Shown here: positions 25,164 through 34,558 of the stretch, in pieces
Layout of the letters: each line of letters opens with the position of its first letter
Numbering within the stretch: the stretch's first letter is position 1
DNA from: Flavobacterium poyangense
GTDB lineage: Bacteria; Bacteroidota; Bacteroidia; Flavobacteriales; Flavobacteriaceae
Reading direction: 5' to 3'
Length of the DNA: 64,000 bases
Assembly (NCBI RefSeq): GCF_011751075.1
Contig: NZ_JAALLN010000009.1
Span: 62,001 to 126,000, forward strand
Notes under the pieces: model-generated
The model's database searches: none
Seen by the model: only the letters and a program-made list of their open reading frames with translations
What the model was told of the DNA's origin: nothing
Position numbers and translations under genes: made by a program

Positions 25164-26360
25164 TTATTTGTTTAATCTTGAAATCCAGTTTACATAATCT
25201 AAACCTTTTACTTCAATACCCTTTGTTAAATTGCCTGAATTTATATCATAAGTGTATACAAATTTTCCATTTGTTTTGGATGATACTAGAATGTAAGCTT
25301 TACCATTTTCTACCAGAACAGGAGTAGAGCTTACGTAATGGCTTAACGGTAAATTTAATTTTGTTTTAGTTTTAGCAACTACGTCAACAACATAGTATTC
25401 AAATACGTCTGTGCTGTTGTAATCATCAAAAGTTAATAGAAGGTCTTTTCTTCCAAGACGTGTAATTCCTTTTCCGTTTCCTAGATCATAAAGACCGTAA
25501 AATTCTTTGTTTCCATCGCTGATCGCAGATAAATCAAAAAAGTAATCCGTGTTAATTTCTGTTGCGCCATTGTTTACTTTGAAAATAGCACTTGGTTTAT
25601 CTGCGACAGATCCCCAACGGTCTCCACAGTCTGTAATAATATAAAGATCGTTATTGTATTTTATTGTACCACCCATTAAAGTAGAAAATGTACCTAAAGC
25701 ACCGGAACGAGTATCAGTGTCAATTTTTAAATTGCTCATAGAAGGATAGTCTACAGAGGCTAAATAAGCAACAGAAGTACTAGTCCATCCTGAATGATAT
25801 ACTGTATACGGTAAGTATAATTTACCGTTATTTAAAACGCATCCTGAAAGATAAATAGATTTGTCTGTAGCTTGTAAACCTGTAACAGTCAAAGTTCCTG
25901 ATTTTGTTACTGATAAATCATCAGTATTGACAATGTTATAAGTAAGATCTGCGTTTGGTGCCGATGTTGTACCGTTCCATACAATAAGTGTAGTATCATT
26001 TAACCAATATGACCATAAAGCGTTTCCGGCCAATGTGATTTCTTTTGATAAATTAAGTAAGTTTTTTTCAAACTTATACTTAGAAAGTTTTCCGTTAGCC
26101 AGTTTGTAGTAAAATCCATTTTTAAACAATCTGCCGTTTCCTGTTAGTTCCGCTCCATTACCATTTGCTGAAACAAAACCACTGCTTAAAGTTCCGGAGG
26201 TAAGCATATAAGCTGCAGAAGGATTTTCAACACCTCCGGCAAAAACAAATTCTTCTCCGGTTGTCGTTGGGTCATTTTCTTTTTTATCATCATTGCTGCA
26301 AGAAGTAAGAGCTAGTAGAGCAATACTCAATAAGCTTAGAAATTTTAATTTGGTATTCAT
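25164..26360 (-). CDS. xusB: XusB-like DUF4374 lipoprotein (siderophore-binding)
   Basis: 398 residues. The lipoprotein signal MNTKLKFLSLLSIALLALTSC ends in a Cys, followed by Ser/Asn/Asp (SNDDKKEND), a Bacteroidetes surface-export-type sequence. The rest has the look of the DUF4374 beta-propeller: GEEFVFAGGVENPSAAYML, GRLFKNGFYYKLANGKLSKY, PAIFKVNNGATEINTDYFF-type blade repeats and a C-terminal LDYVNWISRLNK. In Bacteroides thetaiotaomicron the DUF4374 lipoprotein XusB binds enterobactin-type siderophores next to the TonB receptor XusA. It is 32 bp downstream of the xusA-like gene here and ends at a strong terminator. The assignment to siderophore use is by family and context. Confidence 0.82.
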   Translation of the reverse strand: MNTKLKFLSLLSIALLALTSCSNDDKKENDPTTTGEEFVFAGGVENPSAAYMLTSGTLSSGFVSANGNGAELTGNGRLFKNGFYYKLANGKLSKYKFEKNLLNLSKEITLAGNALWSYWLNDTTLIVWNGTTSAPNADLTYNIVNTDDLSVTKSGTLTVTGLQATDKSIYLSGCVLNNGKLYLPYTVYHSGWTSTSVAYLASVDYPSMSNLKIDTDTRSGALGTFSTLMGGTIKYNNDLYIITDCGDRWGSVADKPSAIFKVNNGATEINTDYFFDLSAISDGNKEFYGLYDLGNGKGITRLGRKDLLLTFDDYNSTDVFEYYVVDVVAKTKTKLNLPLSHYVSSTPVLVENGKAYILVSSKTNGKFVYTYDINSGNLTKGIEVKGLDYVNWISRLNK

Positions 26361-26392
26361 TATTATTAATTTAAGTTATTTATTATTCGTTA

Positions 26393-28738
26393 TTATTTGA
26401 TGAAGTATCTCAGTTTTATATAAAAACCTCTTCCGGCTTTTTGTAATTTGTAATTGTCATATGCTTCTGAATCGAAGATATTTGTACAGTCTAATGCAAT
26501 ATTATAGGTTCCGTTCTTCAATGAATAACTGATACTTGCATTTTGAATAAACTGAGTTGGAATTCTGCTTTTACCGGCTTCAAAGGCTTTGCTTGGCCAT
26601 GTTAAGTAAAACCAGTGGATGTATTGTGAGTACCAGTTAAATTGAATTTTCGTATCTTTTCCTAACCAGTTTTCTTTTCCATATCCTACATTTCCGTTAG
26701 CAAAGAGCCAAGGCTGATTTGGTAATCTGTCTAAATAGGCAGATGATGTCATGTCTTTATTTATAGAATTGTTATAACTTGCATTAAAGGAAGCGTTAAA
26801 TGCTTTATAGTTGTACTTAATATCAGCATCTATACCGGTAATATCTACTTTTCCAATATTGGTATAGGTAGAAAAAATGCCACCTGGAAGTAAGAGAATA
26901 AAATCCTGAGCCTTTCTTATAAATCCATTTGCTTCAATTGAAACAGATTGATAATCCTGGAAAATAAAGTTATAGTAAGCACCCAGATTAAAATTATCAC
27001 TGCTTTCGGGTTTTAATTTGGGATTGGCAAGAACATTAATTCCGTCTCCCAATAATTCTTCAACTTCCGGAATTCTATAAGTATGTTCAAAAGAAGCTTT
27101 TATTCCGCTGACATCATTAAATTTGTATCTCAATGCTGTTCCATACCCGAAATAAGTATTGGTAAGTTCGGATTCTTCTTTTTTATAGCCAGTCGTATTA
27201 TAAAATACCGCTTCCCTGATATAAGTATGTAAGCGATAATTTTTTACGAATACAGAGGTACTTAAGCGATTGTTAAAAGATTGATTTTCCCAGCCCAATC
27301 CTGCAATAGATTTATTTAATTTGTTGGGTATATCCAATGCATTTGATTCCTGATTGCTTAAGTTATAATGATTGACACCTTCTCTTGTGCTGTTACTCAA
27401 ATTGTAATTGAAGCTAAATGTATTGTTATCATTGAGTTGGTAACCAAAGTTTGCCCGACCGGTTGTAAATTTATTTTTATATTTAAATATTTGAAAAGGT
27501 CCCTGCTCTGAAAAGTTTGGATCCTTACGTATCACTTCGCCGTTCCAGTCGTATTTATTGATTGAGATATCTGTATTTGTACTCTCGTCCACGGCATAAG
27601 AGGCATATAAATTGGCACTTAGTCCGTCAATTAAAAAATTATCCTTTTTATATTTTATACTCGGCATTAAAAAATCTCCGGAAGAGTGCACTTCTCCAAA
27701 AACATGCTCCTGAGTTGCACCTGTTTGGCGTTCTTTATGACGATCGGCATATTGAAAACCAATTAGGAAAATATCTGCCCATTTTCTATTTCTAAAACCG
27801 GTTTCAACTTGTACCATGGTTGACTTAAAACCATCATTGAATCTTCTGAAATTGCGTAGCGTACTTTCACCGGTTAAAGTGACATTTTTCATGATGTAAT
27901 TATTATCTGAAAAATTATAGAAACCATTTACTCCTATTGTAAATCCGGTTTTCTCATTGGTGTATCTGCTTGATACTGCCGCTCGGTGTGTATTGAATGA
28001 TCCGTAGCTGTAACTGGCATCCAGATAATTATTGATATTTTGGTTGGTAACAATGTTTACCGCACCTCCTAATGCATCTGCTCCCAATGAAACAGGAACA
28101 ACACCTTTGTAAACCTCGATACGTTCCGCTAAATTTATAGGTATATTATTCAAAGACATGGTGCTTCCAAAGTTTTCCATTGGAATGCCGTCGATGAAAA
28201 ATTTGATTTGCTTGCCTGATAATCCATTAATAGAAAAGTTAAAATCACCTCCCAAACCACTTGTTTCACGAATTCTAATTCCTGAAGTACGGTTTAATAT
28301 CTGATTTAAATCTGCTGAGGTATTATACAGTTTTTTGAGTTCAATAGAATTTAAGTTTAATGCCTGTTCACGGACATGTTGTTCTTTAGATTTTCCTATC
28401 ACTTTAACTTCATCTAAAGAGGCGGTATCTTCTTCTATGCTTATTTGCTTAATTTTTTGATCTGACTGCCCTAAAGTTATTTCTATTTCTTTTGGTTTAA
28501 AACCTACCGAGCTGATTACTAAAGTATAGTTACCCGGTGCTGCAGTAATTTCATACTCTCCTTTTTCGTTAGTAAAGTCACTGTAAGAAGTTCCCTTTAT
28601 CGAGACTGAAACACCTTCGGCTGGTTTGTTAGTATTGGTTACTACAATTCCGGAGATTTTGATTTTATTGTTTTGACTGTAAATATTGGCTGTTATTAAA
28701 AAAAAGGCTAATAAAAATTTGATTCCTTGTGCGCACAT
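26393..28738 (-). CDS. xusA: XusA-like TonB-dependent siderophore receptor
   Basis: 781 residues. A signal peptide (MCAQGIKFLLAFFLITANIY, then SQ) precedes a carboxypeptidase-D-like domain (IKISGIVVTNTNKPAEGVSV ... GEYEITAAPGNYTLVISSVG). The plug domain contains LNQILNRTSGIRIRETSGLG, IKFFIDGIPMENFGSTMSLN, IEVYKGVVPVSLGADALGGA and VNIVTNQNINN. A 22-strand-type barrel ends with FYIKLRYFIK. Outer membrane receptor, TonB-energised. First gene of a two-gene operon with the DUF4374 lipoprotein; the PepSY gene is divergent. Context points to ferric siderophore uptake. Confidence 0.9.
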   Translation of the reverse strand: MCAQGIKFLLAFFLITANIYSQNNKIKISGIVVTNTNKPAEGVSVSIKGTSYSDFTNEKGEYEITAAPGNYTLVISSVGFKPKEIEITLGQSDQKIKQISIEEDTASLDEVKVIGKSKEQHVREQALNLNSIELKKLYNTSADLNQILNRTSGIRIRETSGLGGDFNFSINGLSGKQIKFFIDGIPMENFGSTMSLNNIPINLAERIEVYKGVVPVSLGADALGGAVNIVTNQNINNYLDASYSYGSFNTHRAAVSSRYTNEKTGFTIGVNGFYNFSDNNYIMKNVTLTGESTLRNFRRFNDGFKSTMVQVETGFRNRKWADIFLIGFQYADRHKERQTGATQEHVFGEVHSSGDFLMPSIKYKKDNFLIDGLSANLYASYAVDESTNTDISINKYDWNGEVIRKDPNFSEQGPFQIFKYKNKFTTGRANFGYQLNDNNTFSFNYNLSNSTREGVNHYNLSNQESNALDIPNKLNKSIAGLGWENQSFNNRLSTSVFVKNYRLHTYIREAVFYNTTGYKKEESELTNTYFGYGTALRYKFNDVSGIKASFEHTYRIPEVEELLGDGINVLANPKLKPESSDNFNLGAYYNFIFQDYQSVSIEANGFIRKAQDFILLLPGGIFSTYTNIGKVDITGIDADIKYNYKAFNASFNASYNNSINKDMTSSAYLDRLPNQPWLFANGNVGYGKENWLGKDTKIQFNWYSQYIHWFYLTWPSKAFEAGKSRIPTQFIQNASISYSLKNGTYNIALDCTNIFDSEAYDNYKLQKAGRGFYIKLRYFIK

Positions 28739-28768
28739 TATTTTAAAATTCTATAAATTAATTGTTTG

Positions 28769-28800
28769 CAAATATATTATTAAAGCTTTGTTAAAACAAA
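28769..28800 (-). promoter_or_regulatory. Promoter of the xusA-xusB operon
   Basis: On the minus strand TTTG (28800-28797), 20-bp spacer, TATATTTG (28776-28769). Transcription would start near 28762, about 25 nt before the ATG at 28738. No Fur box could be asserted by eye. Confidence 0.75.
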
Positions 28801-29044
28801 ACAATTTTTAATTGTTCTAAATAAAAATAATTTAAGCTTAAGTAATTGGTAATTAGTTGGTTTAGCTTGCTAAAGAAGTCGTTAATCTTACTCTAACGAC
28901 ATAAGGGGCTTTGAATATTGGTTACTTCATGCTATTAAAAAGGGTAATAATACTCGATGTAATCACCAAAATTGGATTTATTAATTATTAAGAATAAATA
29001 AAAATAATATATTTTTGCGCCCAATTTAAAAGCCAAAAATAGTT

Positions 29045-29230
29045 ATGAAAAAAATAGCTTTAAACAACATTTTATGTTTTATAAGCAGTTTAATATTTGC
29101 ACAGACCGTCAGTTTGACCGGTAAACTAAGAACTTCACATAATAGTACAGATTCTGTTACTATTAAAATAAAGGAAATCTCTACGTCGACCACCATAGAT
29201 GAAACCGGTGAATATCAAATTTCCTTGTAA
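29045..29230 (+). pseudogene. N-terminal remnant of a TonB-dependent receptor
   Basis: 61 codons: a signal peptide (MKKIALNNILCFISSLIFAQ) and the first ~40 residues of a carboxypeptidase-regulatory-like domain (TVSLTGKLRTSHNSTDSVTI ... STTIDETGEYQISL), then a stop. This is how TonB receptors in this phylum begin, and the piece is directly followed by the PepSY gene after 37 bp. It probably marks an internal deletion of a receptor gene once co-transcribed with that gene. A TATTTTTG -7-like element lies at 29010-29017. It could still be translated as a small leader ORF. Confidence 0.65.
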
Positions 29231-29267
29231 AGGATTGCACACAACTTTTAAATTCTGATAAAAAAAT

Positions 29268-30413
29268 ATGAGGAAAATTTTAAATAAGATACATCTATGG
29301 CTTGGTCTTGCGACCGGATTAGTTGTATTGATAAGCATGCTTGCGGCCAGTATTTTTGTGTGGGAAAAAGAACTTTCTTTATGGTATCATAATGAAAAGT
29401 ATTTTGTGCCTGAAGTTAAAAATACGATTCTGCCTTTAGACACACTTGTTTCAATTGTCAGGCAAAAACATCCCGATGCAGATTACGTTGATATCAGTAA
29501 TGATCCGCAAAGAAGTTATTGTTTAACCAGTTATGTAGAAAATACTAAACCGCATTGGACAGCGGCAGGTGATACCGAAATTTACAGCCAAATTTTTATA
29601 GACCAATATACAGGAAAAGTGTTGGGGGAAGTAGATCTAAGATATGATTGGATATTTAACCTAAAGGTATTGCATCAAAATCTGTTGCTGACCCATGATA
29701 TTGGACATTATGTGGTTGGTTTTTCGACTTTGTTTATCTTTATTTTGGTCCTTACAGGGATCTATTTATGGTGGCCAAAAAATAAAGCAGCGCTTAAACA
29801 GCGAGTTTGGTTTCGTTGGAAAAACACAACCAAATGGAAACGTAAAAACTATGATATTCACAATATCGGAGGGATTTATACTTTTTTGTTTATTTTAATT
29901 TTTGCCGTTACAGGACTTGTCTGGACTTTTGAATGGTGGACAAATGGAATTTATGTTCTTCTGGGAAATGATCCTGAAATGGTGTGGAGTAAAACACCTG
30001 AAATTAGTAAAGAGAATTCTAATAAAACTGCTGATCCATTGCAGTATATTGTAGCTGATATTAAAGTAAAGGTTCCAAATTGGACGTATATGGGGCTTTC
30101 AATTCCGGAAAAATCTGAAGGAGGAGTTTCAGTACCTGTTAATTCATTTATAAAACATGAAGGAAGTTCAGGATGGGATGAGTCGGATGTTTACACTTAC
30201 AACAGTCGAACAGCCGAAAATTATTATACAGTTAAACATCAGGATAAAACGCTAGGAGCAAAGTGGAGAAACAGTAATTACGCCATTCATACAGGTAGCA
30301 TTTATGGATTACCAACTAAAATTTTAGCTTCATTTGTCTCCTTATTTTGCGCTTTTCTTCCTGTAAGCGGATTTTTAATTTGGTGGGGAAGGAATAATAA
30401 AAAGAAAAAGTAA
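29268..30413 (+). CDS. xusC: XusC-like PepSY-associated TM helix protein (inner-membrane siderophore reductase)
   Basis: 381 residues. Four membrane segments are visible: near residues 10-30 (LGLATGLVVLISMLAASIFV), 140-165 (GFSTLFIFILVLTGIYLWW), 197-220 (TFLFILIFAVTGLVWTF) and 350-375 (ILASFVSLFCAFLPVSGFLI). PepSY-like periplasmic loops lie between, with His-containing sites KIHLWLG, HDIGHYVVG, NYDIHNIGGIYTFLF and HTGSIYGLPTKI that probably bind heme. Family members reduce ferric siderophores at the inner membrane; XusC belongs here. Divergent to the xusA-xusB pair, 500 bp away, and preceded by the receptor remnant. Confidence 0.88.
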   Translation: MRKILNKIHLWLGLATGLVVLISMLAASIFVWEKELSLWYHNEKYFVPEVKNTILPLDTLVSIVRQKHPDADYVDISNDPQRSYCLTSYVENTKPHWTAAGDTEIYSQIFIDQYTGKVLGEVDLRYDWIFNLKVLHQNLLLTHDIGHYVVGFSTLFIFILVLTGIYLWWPKNKAALKQRVWFRWKNTTKWKRKNYDIHNIGGIYTFLFILIFAVTGLVWTFEWWTNGIYVLLGNDPEMVWSKTPEISKENSNKTADPLQYIVADIKVKVPNWTYMGLSIPEKSEGGVSVPVNSFIKHEGSSGWDESDVYTYNSRTAENYYTVKHQDKTLGAKWRNSNYAIHTGSIYGLPTKILASFVSLFCAFLPVSGFLIWWGRNNKKKK

Positions 30414-31047
30414 ATAAGATCTTAAGTCTATAAGAATTCCAATTTATCCAATCTTATTGATACAGAGTTTTTTATTTTGTGATTTCCTTATGAGCCAAAT
30501 GTATTGTAAGGAGAATAATAATTATATGGAATTGGCTAAAATCTTCTAATAAACGATTTAAATTTTCTCCTAATAAAGGCTACTAAAAGTCACTCAATTG
30601 AGTGACTTTTTTGTTTTTGCATCAAATTTTAAGCAAAAAATCAATTCAAAAAGCTGCAGAACAGTAAAAATTAAACATAAACAGCAGCATTTCCAAAGAG
30701 AAAAAACGTTTTAATTTTAATAATCTGTCACTACTTTTTATGTTGTGTCTAATTAAATAGACCAAAAGTCTTAATCTCTCATTTTTGATTTCGATTTCAT
30801 AATCTTACCCTTCAGACCAAGAAGAAATTTCCAAAAGAAAATCGAACTTTTGAACTTGATCCTTACTTGTTTTGAAAGTTTTTTATTACTTAATCATTCT
30901 TTGTCTTTTAAGTGTGAAATTTTCCCTTTTATCTAATCTTGGTGTTTGACGGGAAAAGTAATCCTTTTGACAGATTAATTTGCTTTTTGTCGATTATTTA
31001 GGTCCGGTATTTTATTATTAATACATATATTCGCAAAAATTTTTTGA
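30414..31047. other. Intergenic region
   Basis: About 630 bp with the terminator at 30585-30612. Only very short frames occur. No repeat or RNA gene is recognised. Confidence 0.4.
30585..30612 (+). terminator. Rho-independent terminator
   Basis: aaaagtcactcaattgagtgact followed by T tract, about 170 bp after the PepSY stop. Its core cactcaattgagtg is the same as in the tRNA-Arg terminator at 23432-23459. Confidence 0.8.
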
Positions 31048-31749
31048 ATGAAAGTAATACTATACGTACCAATTTTTTTTTGTTTATTTACTACAGCGCT
31101 CTATAGCCAAAATGAGACCAATATAACCTACGGTTTGAAGTTTGGCGCACTACACTCTAAAATAAGTAATCTGCCGGAAAGCATTAAGGGAAGGGACAAT
31201 TCTTTTGATAACAGTGTTATGGAAAGCAAAGGGACCTACGGTTTTGAAGGTGGCTTTTTTCTAAACTTTAAACTTTCGGATACCCGTGTTGCGATTCAGC
31301 CCGAAATCTTGTTCAGACAGTCGGGGGAGAAAGTTTCTTATCGCGATGTGGTAGGAAAAAAGTTTGAACTAGGACTCAATTATTCCTATTTAGAAGTTGG
31401 TGCTTTGTACAAAGTTTACCCTTACGAAGGATTAAATTTAGGTTTTGGTGCTTTTTATGGCATTAGTTTATCTCCCAATAATGTTACTTATTCTTCAAAT
31501 GTAGCAGAAGGAATGTACGATGTTGCGACCAGACAGTTTTATCAGGACGGCCTTAACGGAGCTGATGATTTCTCGCTGTGTTTTGCCGTAGGATACGAAT
31601 TGCATAAGAGCATACATTTTGATATGCGTTATTATTTAGGCGTAAAAGATGTAGTAAACAGTAACCCATCTTCTTTTCAGTTTATCGAAAATCAAAACAA
31701 AAGCAGTGTCTTTTGTTTTTCGTTAGGCTATAGTTTTCATCAATGGTAA
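31048..31749 (+). CDS. Outer membrane beta-barrel protein, paralog 1
   Basis: 233 residues. Signal peptide MKVILYVPIFFCLFTTALYS ending in Gln-Asn, then an 8-strand-type barrel of the outer-membrane-beta-barrel (PorT-like) family: ITYGLKFGALHSKISNLPES, YGFEGGFFLNFKLSDTRVAI, QPEILFRQSGEKVSYRDV, YSYLEVGALYKVYPYEGLNL, GFGAFYGISLSPNNVTYSS, ending SVFCFSLGYSFHQW with an aromatic terminal residue typical of barrel insertion. First gene of a five-gene plus-strand run that ends with the RHS protein and its overlapping small gene. Similar along its length to the next gene. Confidence 0.85.
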   Translation: MKVILYVPIFFCLFTTALYSQNETNITYGLKFGALHSKISNLPESIKGRDNSFDNSVMESKGTYGFEGGFFLNFKLSDTRVAIQPEILFRQSGEKVSYRDVVGKKFELGLNYSYLEVGALYKVYPYEGLNLGFGAFYGISLSPNNVTYSSNVAEGMYDVATRQFYQDGLNGADDFSLCFAVGYELHKSIHFDMRYYLGVKDVVNSNPSSFQFIENQNKSSVFCFSLGYSFHQW

Positions 31750-31762
31750 TTTCAATAAAAAA

Positions 31763-32494
31763 ATGAAAAAATTTATTCTGCTTCTTTTTTTAGTAAGCAC
31801 AAAAACTTTGTTTGCACAAGGTGACAGAGAGATCACTTACGGTGTTTTTGCCGGAGGTATACATTCTACAATGTCTAATCTTCCCGATGTGGTTGTTCCT
31901 AAAGGAATCTATCAGGGTTATACTTTGGAGGAAGAAGGAAAGTTTGGCGCTACGGCCGGATTTTTTATTAATTGGAAATATCCGTACGCAAAAGTCAGCA
32001 TCCAGACAGAAGTTTCGTATGCAGGTCAGGGTACCGATTTAAATTATAAAGATGTAAAAGGACTTCAGTATAAAATGAATTTCGGATACAGCTATCTAAA
32101 TGTAGGAGCGTCTTTTAAATATTATCCGATGGAAGGTTTTTACGTGGGTGTCGGGCCTTATGTAGGATTTAATCTGGCCAGTAATAATGTAACATATACT
32201 TCTAACAGTCAGGAAGTATTTGGTAATTCAGGGGTTTATTTTGAGCCTGATGCAAATGTTCAAAAGGTATTGAAAGAATCACTTACAGGAAATAATTATT
32301 TCTACGGAATGTTGTCAGCCGGATACGAATTCAGTTCTAATTTATCTGTTGGAGCGCGTTATACTTTAGGGCTTACAGATGCCTTAACAACCGAAGAAAA
32401 CGGACACCGCTACAGGGAAAACAAAAACAAAATCAACAGTATCTCATTGATTATCGGATACTCATTTGATTTTGACGACCTGGGGAATTTTTAA
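31763..32494 (+). CDS. Outer membrane beta-barrel protein, paralog 2
   Basis: 243 residues, 13 bp after paralog 1. Signal peptide MKKFILLLFLVSTKTLFAQ. It parallels paralog 1 block by block: ITYGVFAGGIHSTMSNLPDV, GATAGFFINWKYPYAKVSI, QTEVSYAGQGTDLNYKDV, YSYLNVGASFKYYPMEGFYV and the following SNNVTYTSNSQ segment, ending ISLIIGYSFDFDDLGNF. A tandem duplicate of the same barrel. May help assemble or anchor the large surface proteins encoded downstream; that role is inferred from position only. Confidence 0.85.
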   Translation: MKKFILLLFLVSTKTLFAQGDREITYGVFAGGIHSTMSNLPDVVVPKGIYQGYTLEEEGKFGATAGFFINWKYPYAKVSIQTEVSYAGQGTDLNYKDVKGLQYKMNFGYSYLNVGASFKYYPMEGFYVGVGPYVGFNLASNNVTYTSNSQEVFGNSGVYFEPDANVQKVLKESLTGNNYFYGMLSAGYEFSSNLSVGARYTLGLTDALTTEENGHRYRENKNKINSISLIIGYSFDFDDLGNF

Positions 32495-32522
32495 TAAACG
32501 ATCATCCTGAAAATCAGTGGAT

Positions 32523-34487
32523 ATGAATAAGAAGATTTTTTTATTGCTAATGCTCCTATCGATATCGGCAGGTAATTTGGTTTTTGCACAGCAGAAAAAG
32601 CTACCCGGAAATGTTCAGGAGCCTATTTTTTGGATAAAAGCGAGAGCCAATAGCGATGCTTATTATTGGGAAAGCCTTACTAAAACAGAAGCAAAAGTCC
32701 CAACGAATACACAAAAAGGAGCGGCTTTTAATTTTAACCCAAGTATTGTTTTTGATACGGCTCAGGATTCTTTAGTCCTGCCTTTGGGGGTTAACAGCAA
32801 AAAAAAGCAGACCGTTTTTATGGTTTATAAAGTAAAAGACAGCTTGAAGGAGCAACTTTTATGGACGATAAACGATACCAAAAAAACAGTTTCTGTGGCA
32901 ACCAATAAACGTCTTGTTGATCTAAAAAAATACAATTATCGTTCGTATAACGAAAAAGTAAAACTTCAAAAGGCGAATATTCATTTTTTTCAGCAAAACA
33001 TAACCGATAGTGTGGCGAAACCTTCTTCGCTGACGATTGGTTTAAAGCCTAAGTTTGAAAAATTACCGCCGGAAGAATTCAACGGAAATATAAGCGAAAT
33101 TTTAGTTTATAACCGTGTTTTATCGGGTGCAGAAACGCAGAAAGTAGCCAGTTATCTGGCTGTTAAATATGGTATTTCGCTTTCACAATTTGAAATCAAA
33201 AACTATCTCAACAGTTCGGGTCTGACGATCTGGGATAATGATAAACACAAAGGTTTTCAATCTTCGATTACCGCTGTCGGAAGAGACGATATAAGCGGAT
33301 TGTTGCAGCTAAAAAGCAGCAATATGGCTGAAGAAGGTTTGCTGACTATGGAACTTAAAAGTAAAACCAACAAAATCCCGAATAATTATTTTGTTTTCTG
33401 GAGTGATAATGCAAAAAATCTACTGGTAAAAAAACAAGAGCAAGGAGAACCTGTTGGTATTGACAGACAATGGCAACTGGACTTTACCGGTACTTCAGAT
33501 TTAAGTCTTGATTGGACTTTTGATCCAAAATTTATAAAAGGAACTTTACCTAAAGACAGTTATTACTGGTTGTTGGTAGATCATTCCGGAAAAGGAACTT
33601 ACGATGAGAATAATTCCGAGTATATTAAATTAGGAAGCACATCGAGTAAAGAAAAACTGGTTTTAAAAGATTTTAATTGGGATCAGCAAAAATCCGGCAG
33701 TGTTAAATTTACCTTGAAAGTAGCGCCTCAAATGTTCAGCCGTGTATGGATTACTCAGGCCAATTGTGGAGCAAATGCTTCGGGAGGATTAAATTATACG
33801 ATTGAGGGTGGAGAAGGCCCCTTTACAGTAACGGTTAAAAAACAAGGAACCGAAACCATTTTAAAACAATGGAGTCAGACTGCAAAAAGCAGCACAGGAG
33901 TACAGCTTTCCTCAGGTAATTATGATTATATCGTAAGAGACTCGAAAGGGAATTTATATTCGGAAACTGTTTTTGTGGCAGACAAACAAGGAACGGTACC
34001 CAACTTAAAATCAGAATACCAATTAACAAACGGAAATGCCATAACACTCGATGCAAGTCTTGGTTTGCCAACTGGAAATTATGAGTACGAATGGTATTAC
34101 GAAGGAGATTTCATAGACAATAATCCTAAAATTCTCGTAGATCAGCCGGGTAATTATGAACTAAGATTGTCGAATGAGCAGGGATGTAAAACGTCAAGTA
34201 AAATTGGGATTGCAACAGATGGAAAAGAAAATACAGATTCAAGTGTGTTGATTTTATATCCAAATCCAACTGTTGATGGTCATTTTACCATTGCGATGCA
34301 GTTTGCTAAAAAAACAAATGCCACTGTTAGTATTTATAGTGCAACCGGTACTTTGATACAAGAGAAACAGTTTTCTCAGATTGAAAATTATATTTACGAT
34401 GATGCGATTAAAGCCTCGTCGGGAATGTATCTCGTTACGGTAAATTCAGATTTTGGAACAAAGACTTTTAAAGTTATTGTAAGATAG
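32523..34487 (+). CDS. T9SS type A sorting domain-containing surface protein
   Basis: 654 residues. Signal peptide MNKKIFLLLMLLSISAGNLV ending in FAQ. A region resembling the LamG-like part of flavobacterial surface proteins follows (FNGNISEILVYNRVLSGAET then QKVASYLAVKYGISL), then an Ig-like/SprB-type segment (ITQANCGANASGGLNYTIEG). The C-terminus carries the T9SS type A sorting domain (LILYPNPTVDGHFTIAMQF ... SSGMYLVTVNSDFG). A GTG at 32517 is an alternative start two codons upstream; the ATG at 32523 leads directly into the signal peptide. Probably exported by type IX secretion and attached to the cell surface. No enzymatic motif. Confidence 0.87.
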   Translation: MNKKIFLLLMLLSISAGNLVFAQQKKLPGNVQEPIFWIKARANSDAYYWESLTKTEAKVPTNTQKGAAFNFNPSIVFDTAQDSLVLPLGVNSKKKQTVFMVYKVKDSLKEQLLWTINDTKKTVSVATNKRLVDLKKYNYRSYNEKVKLQKANIHFFQQNITDSVAKPSSLTIGLKPKFEKLPPEEFNGNISEILVYNRVLSGAETQKVASYLAVKYGISLSQFEIKNYLNSSGLTIWDNDKHKGFQSSITAVGRDDISGLLQLKSSNMAEEGLLTMELKSKTNKIPNNYFVFWSDNAKNLLVKKQEQGEPVGIDRQWQLDFTGTSDLSLDWTFDPKFIKGTLPKDSYYWLLVDHSGKGTYDENNSEYIKLGSTSSKEKLVLKDFNWDQQKSGSVKFTLKVAPQMFSRVWITQANCGANASGGLNYTIEGGEGPFTVTVKKQGTETILKQWSQTAKSSTGVQLSSGNYDYIVRDSKGNLYSETVFVADKQGTVPNLKSEYQLTNGNAITLDASLGLPTGNYEYEWYYEGDFIDNNPKILVDQPGNYELRLSNEQGCKTSSKIGIATDGKENTDSSVLILYPNPTVDGHFTIAMQFAKKTNATVSIYSATGTLIQEKQFSQIENYIYDDAIKASSGMYLVTVNSDFGTKTFKVIVR

Positions 34488-34558
34488 TACAGCTGTCTAA
34501 ATTTAAATGTTTTATACGAATAAATAAAAATAAACGATTGGCCCCAGTCGATTACTAT

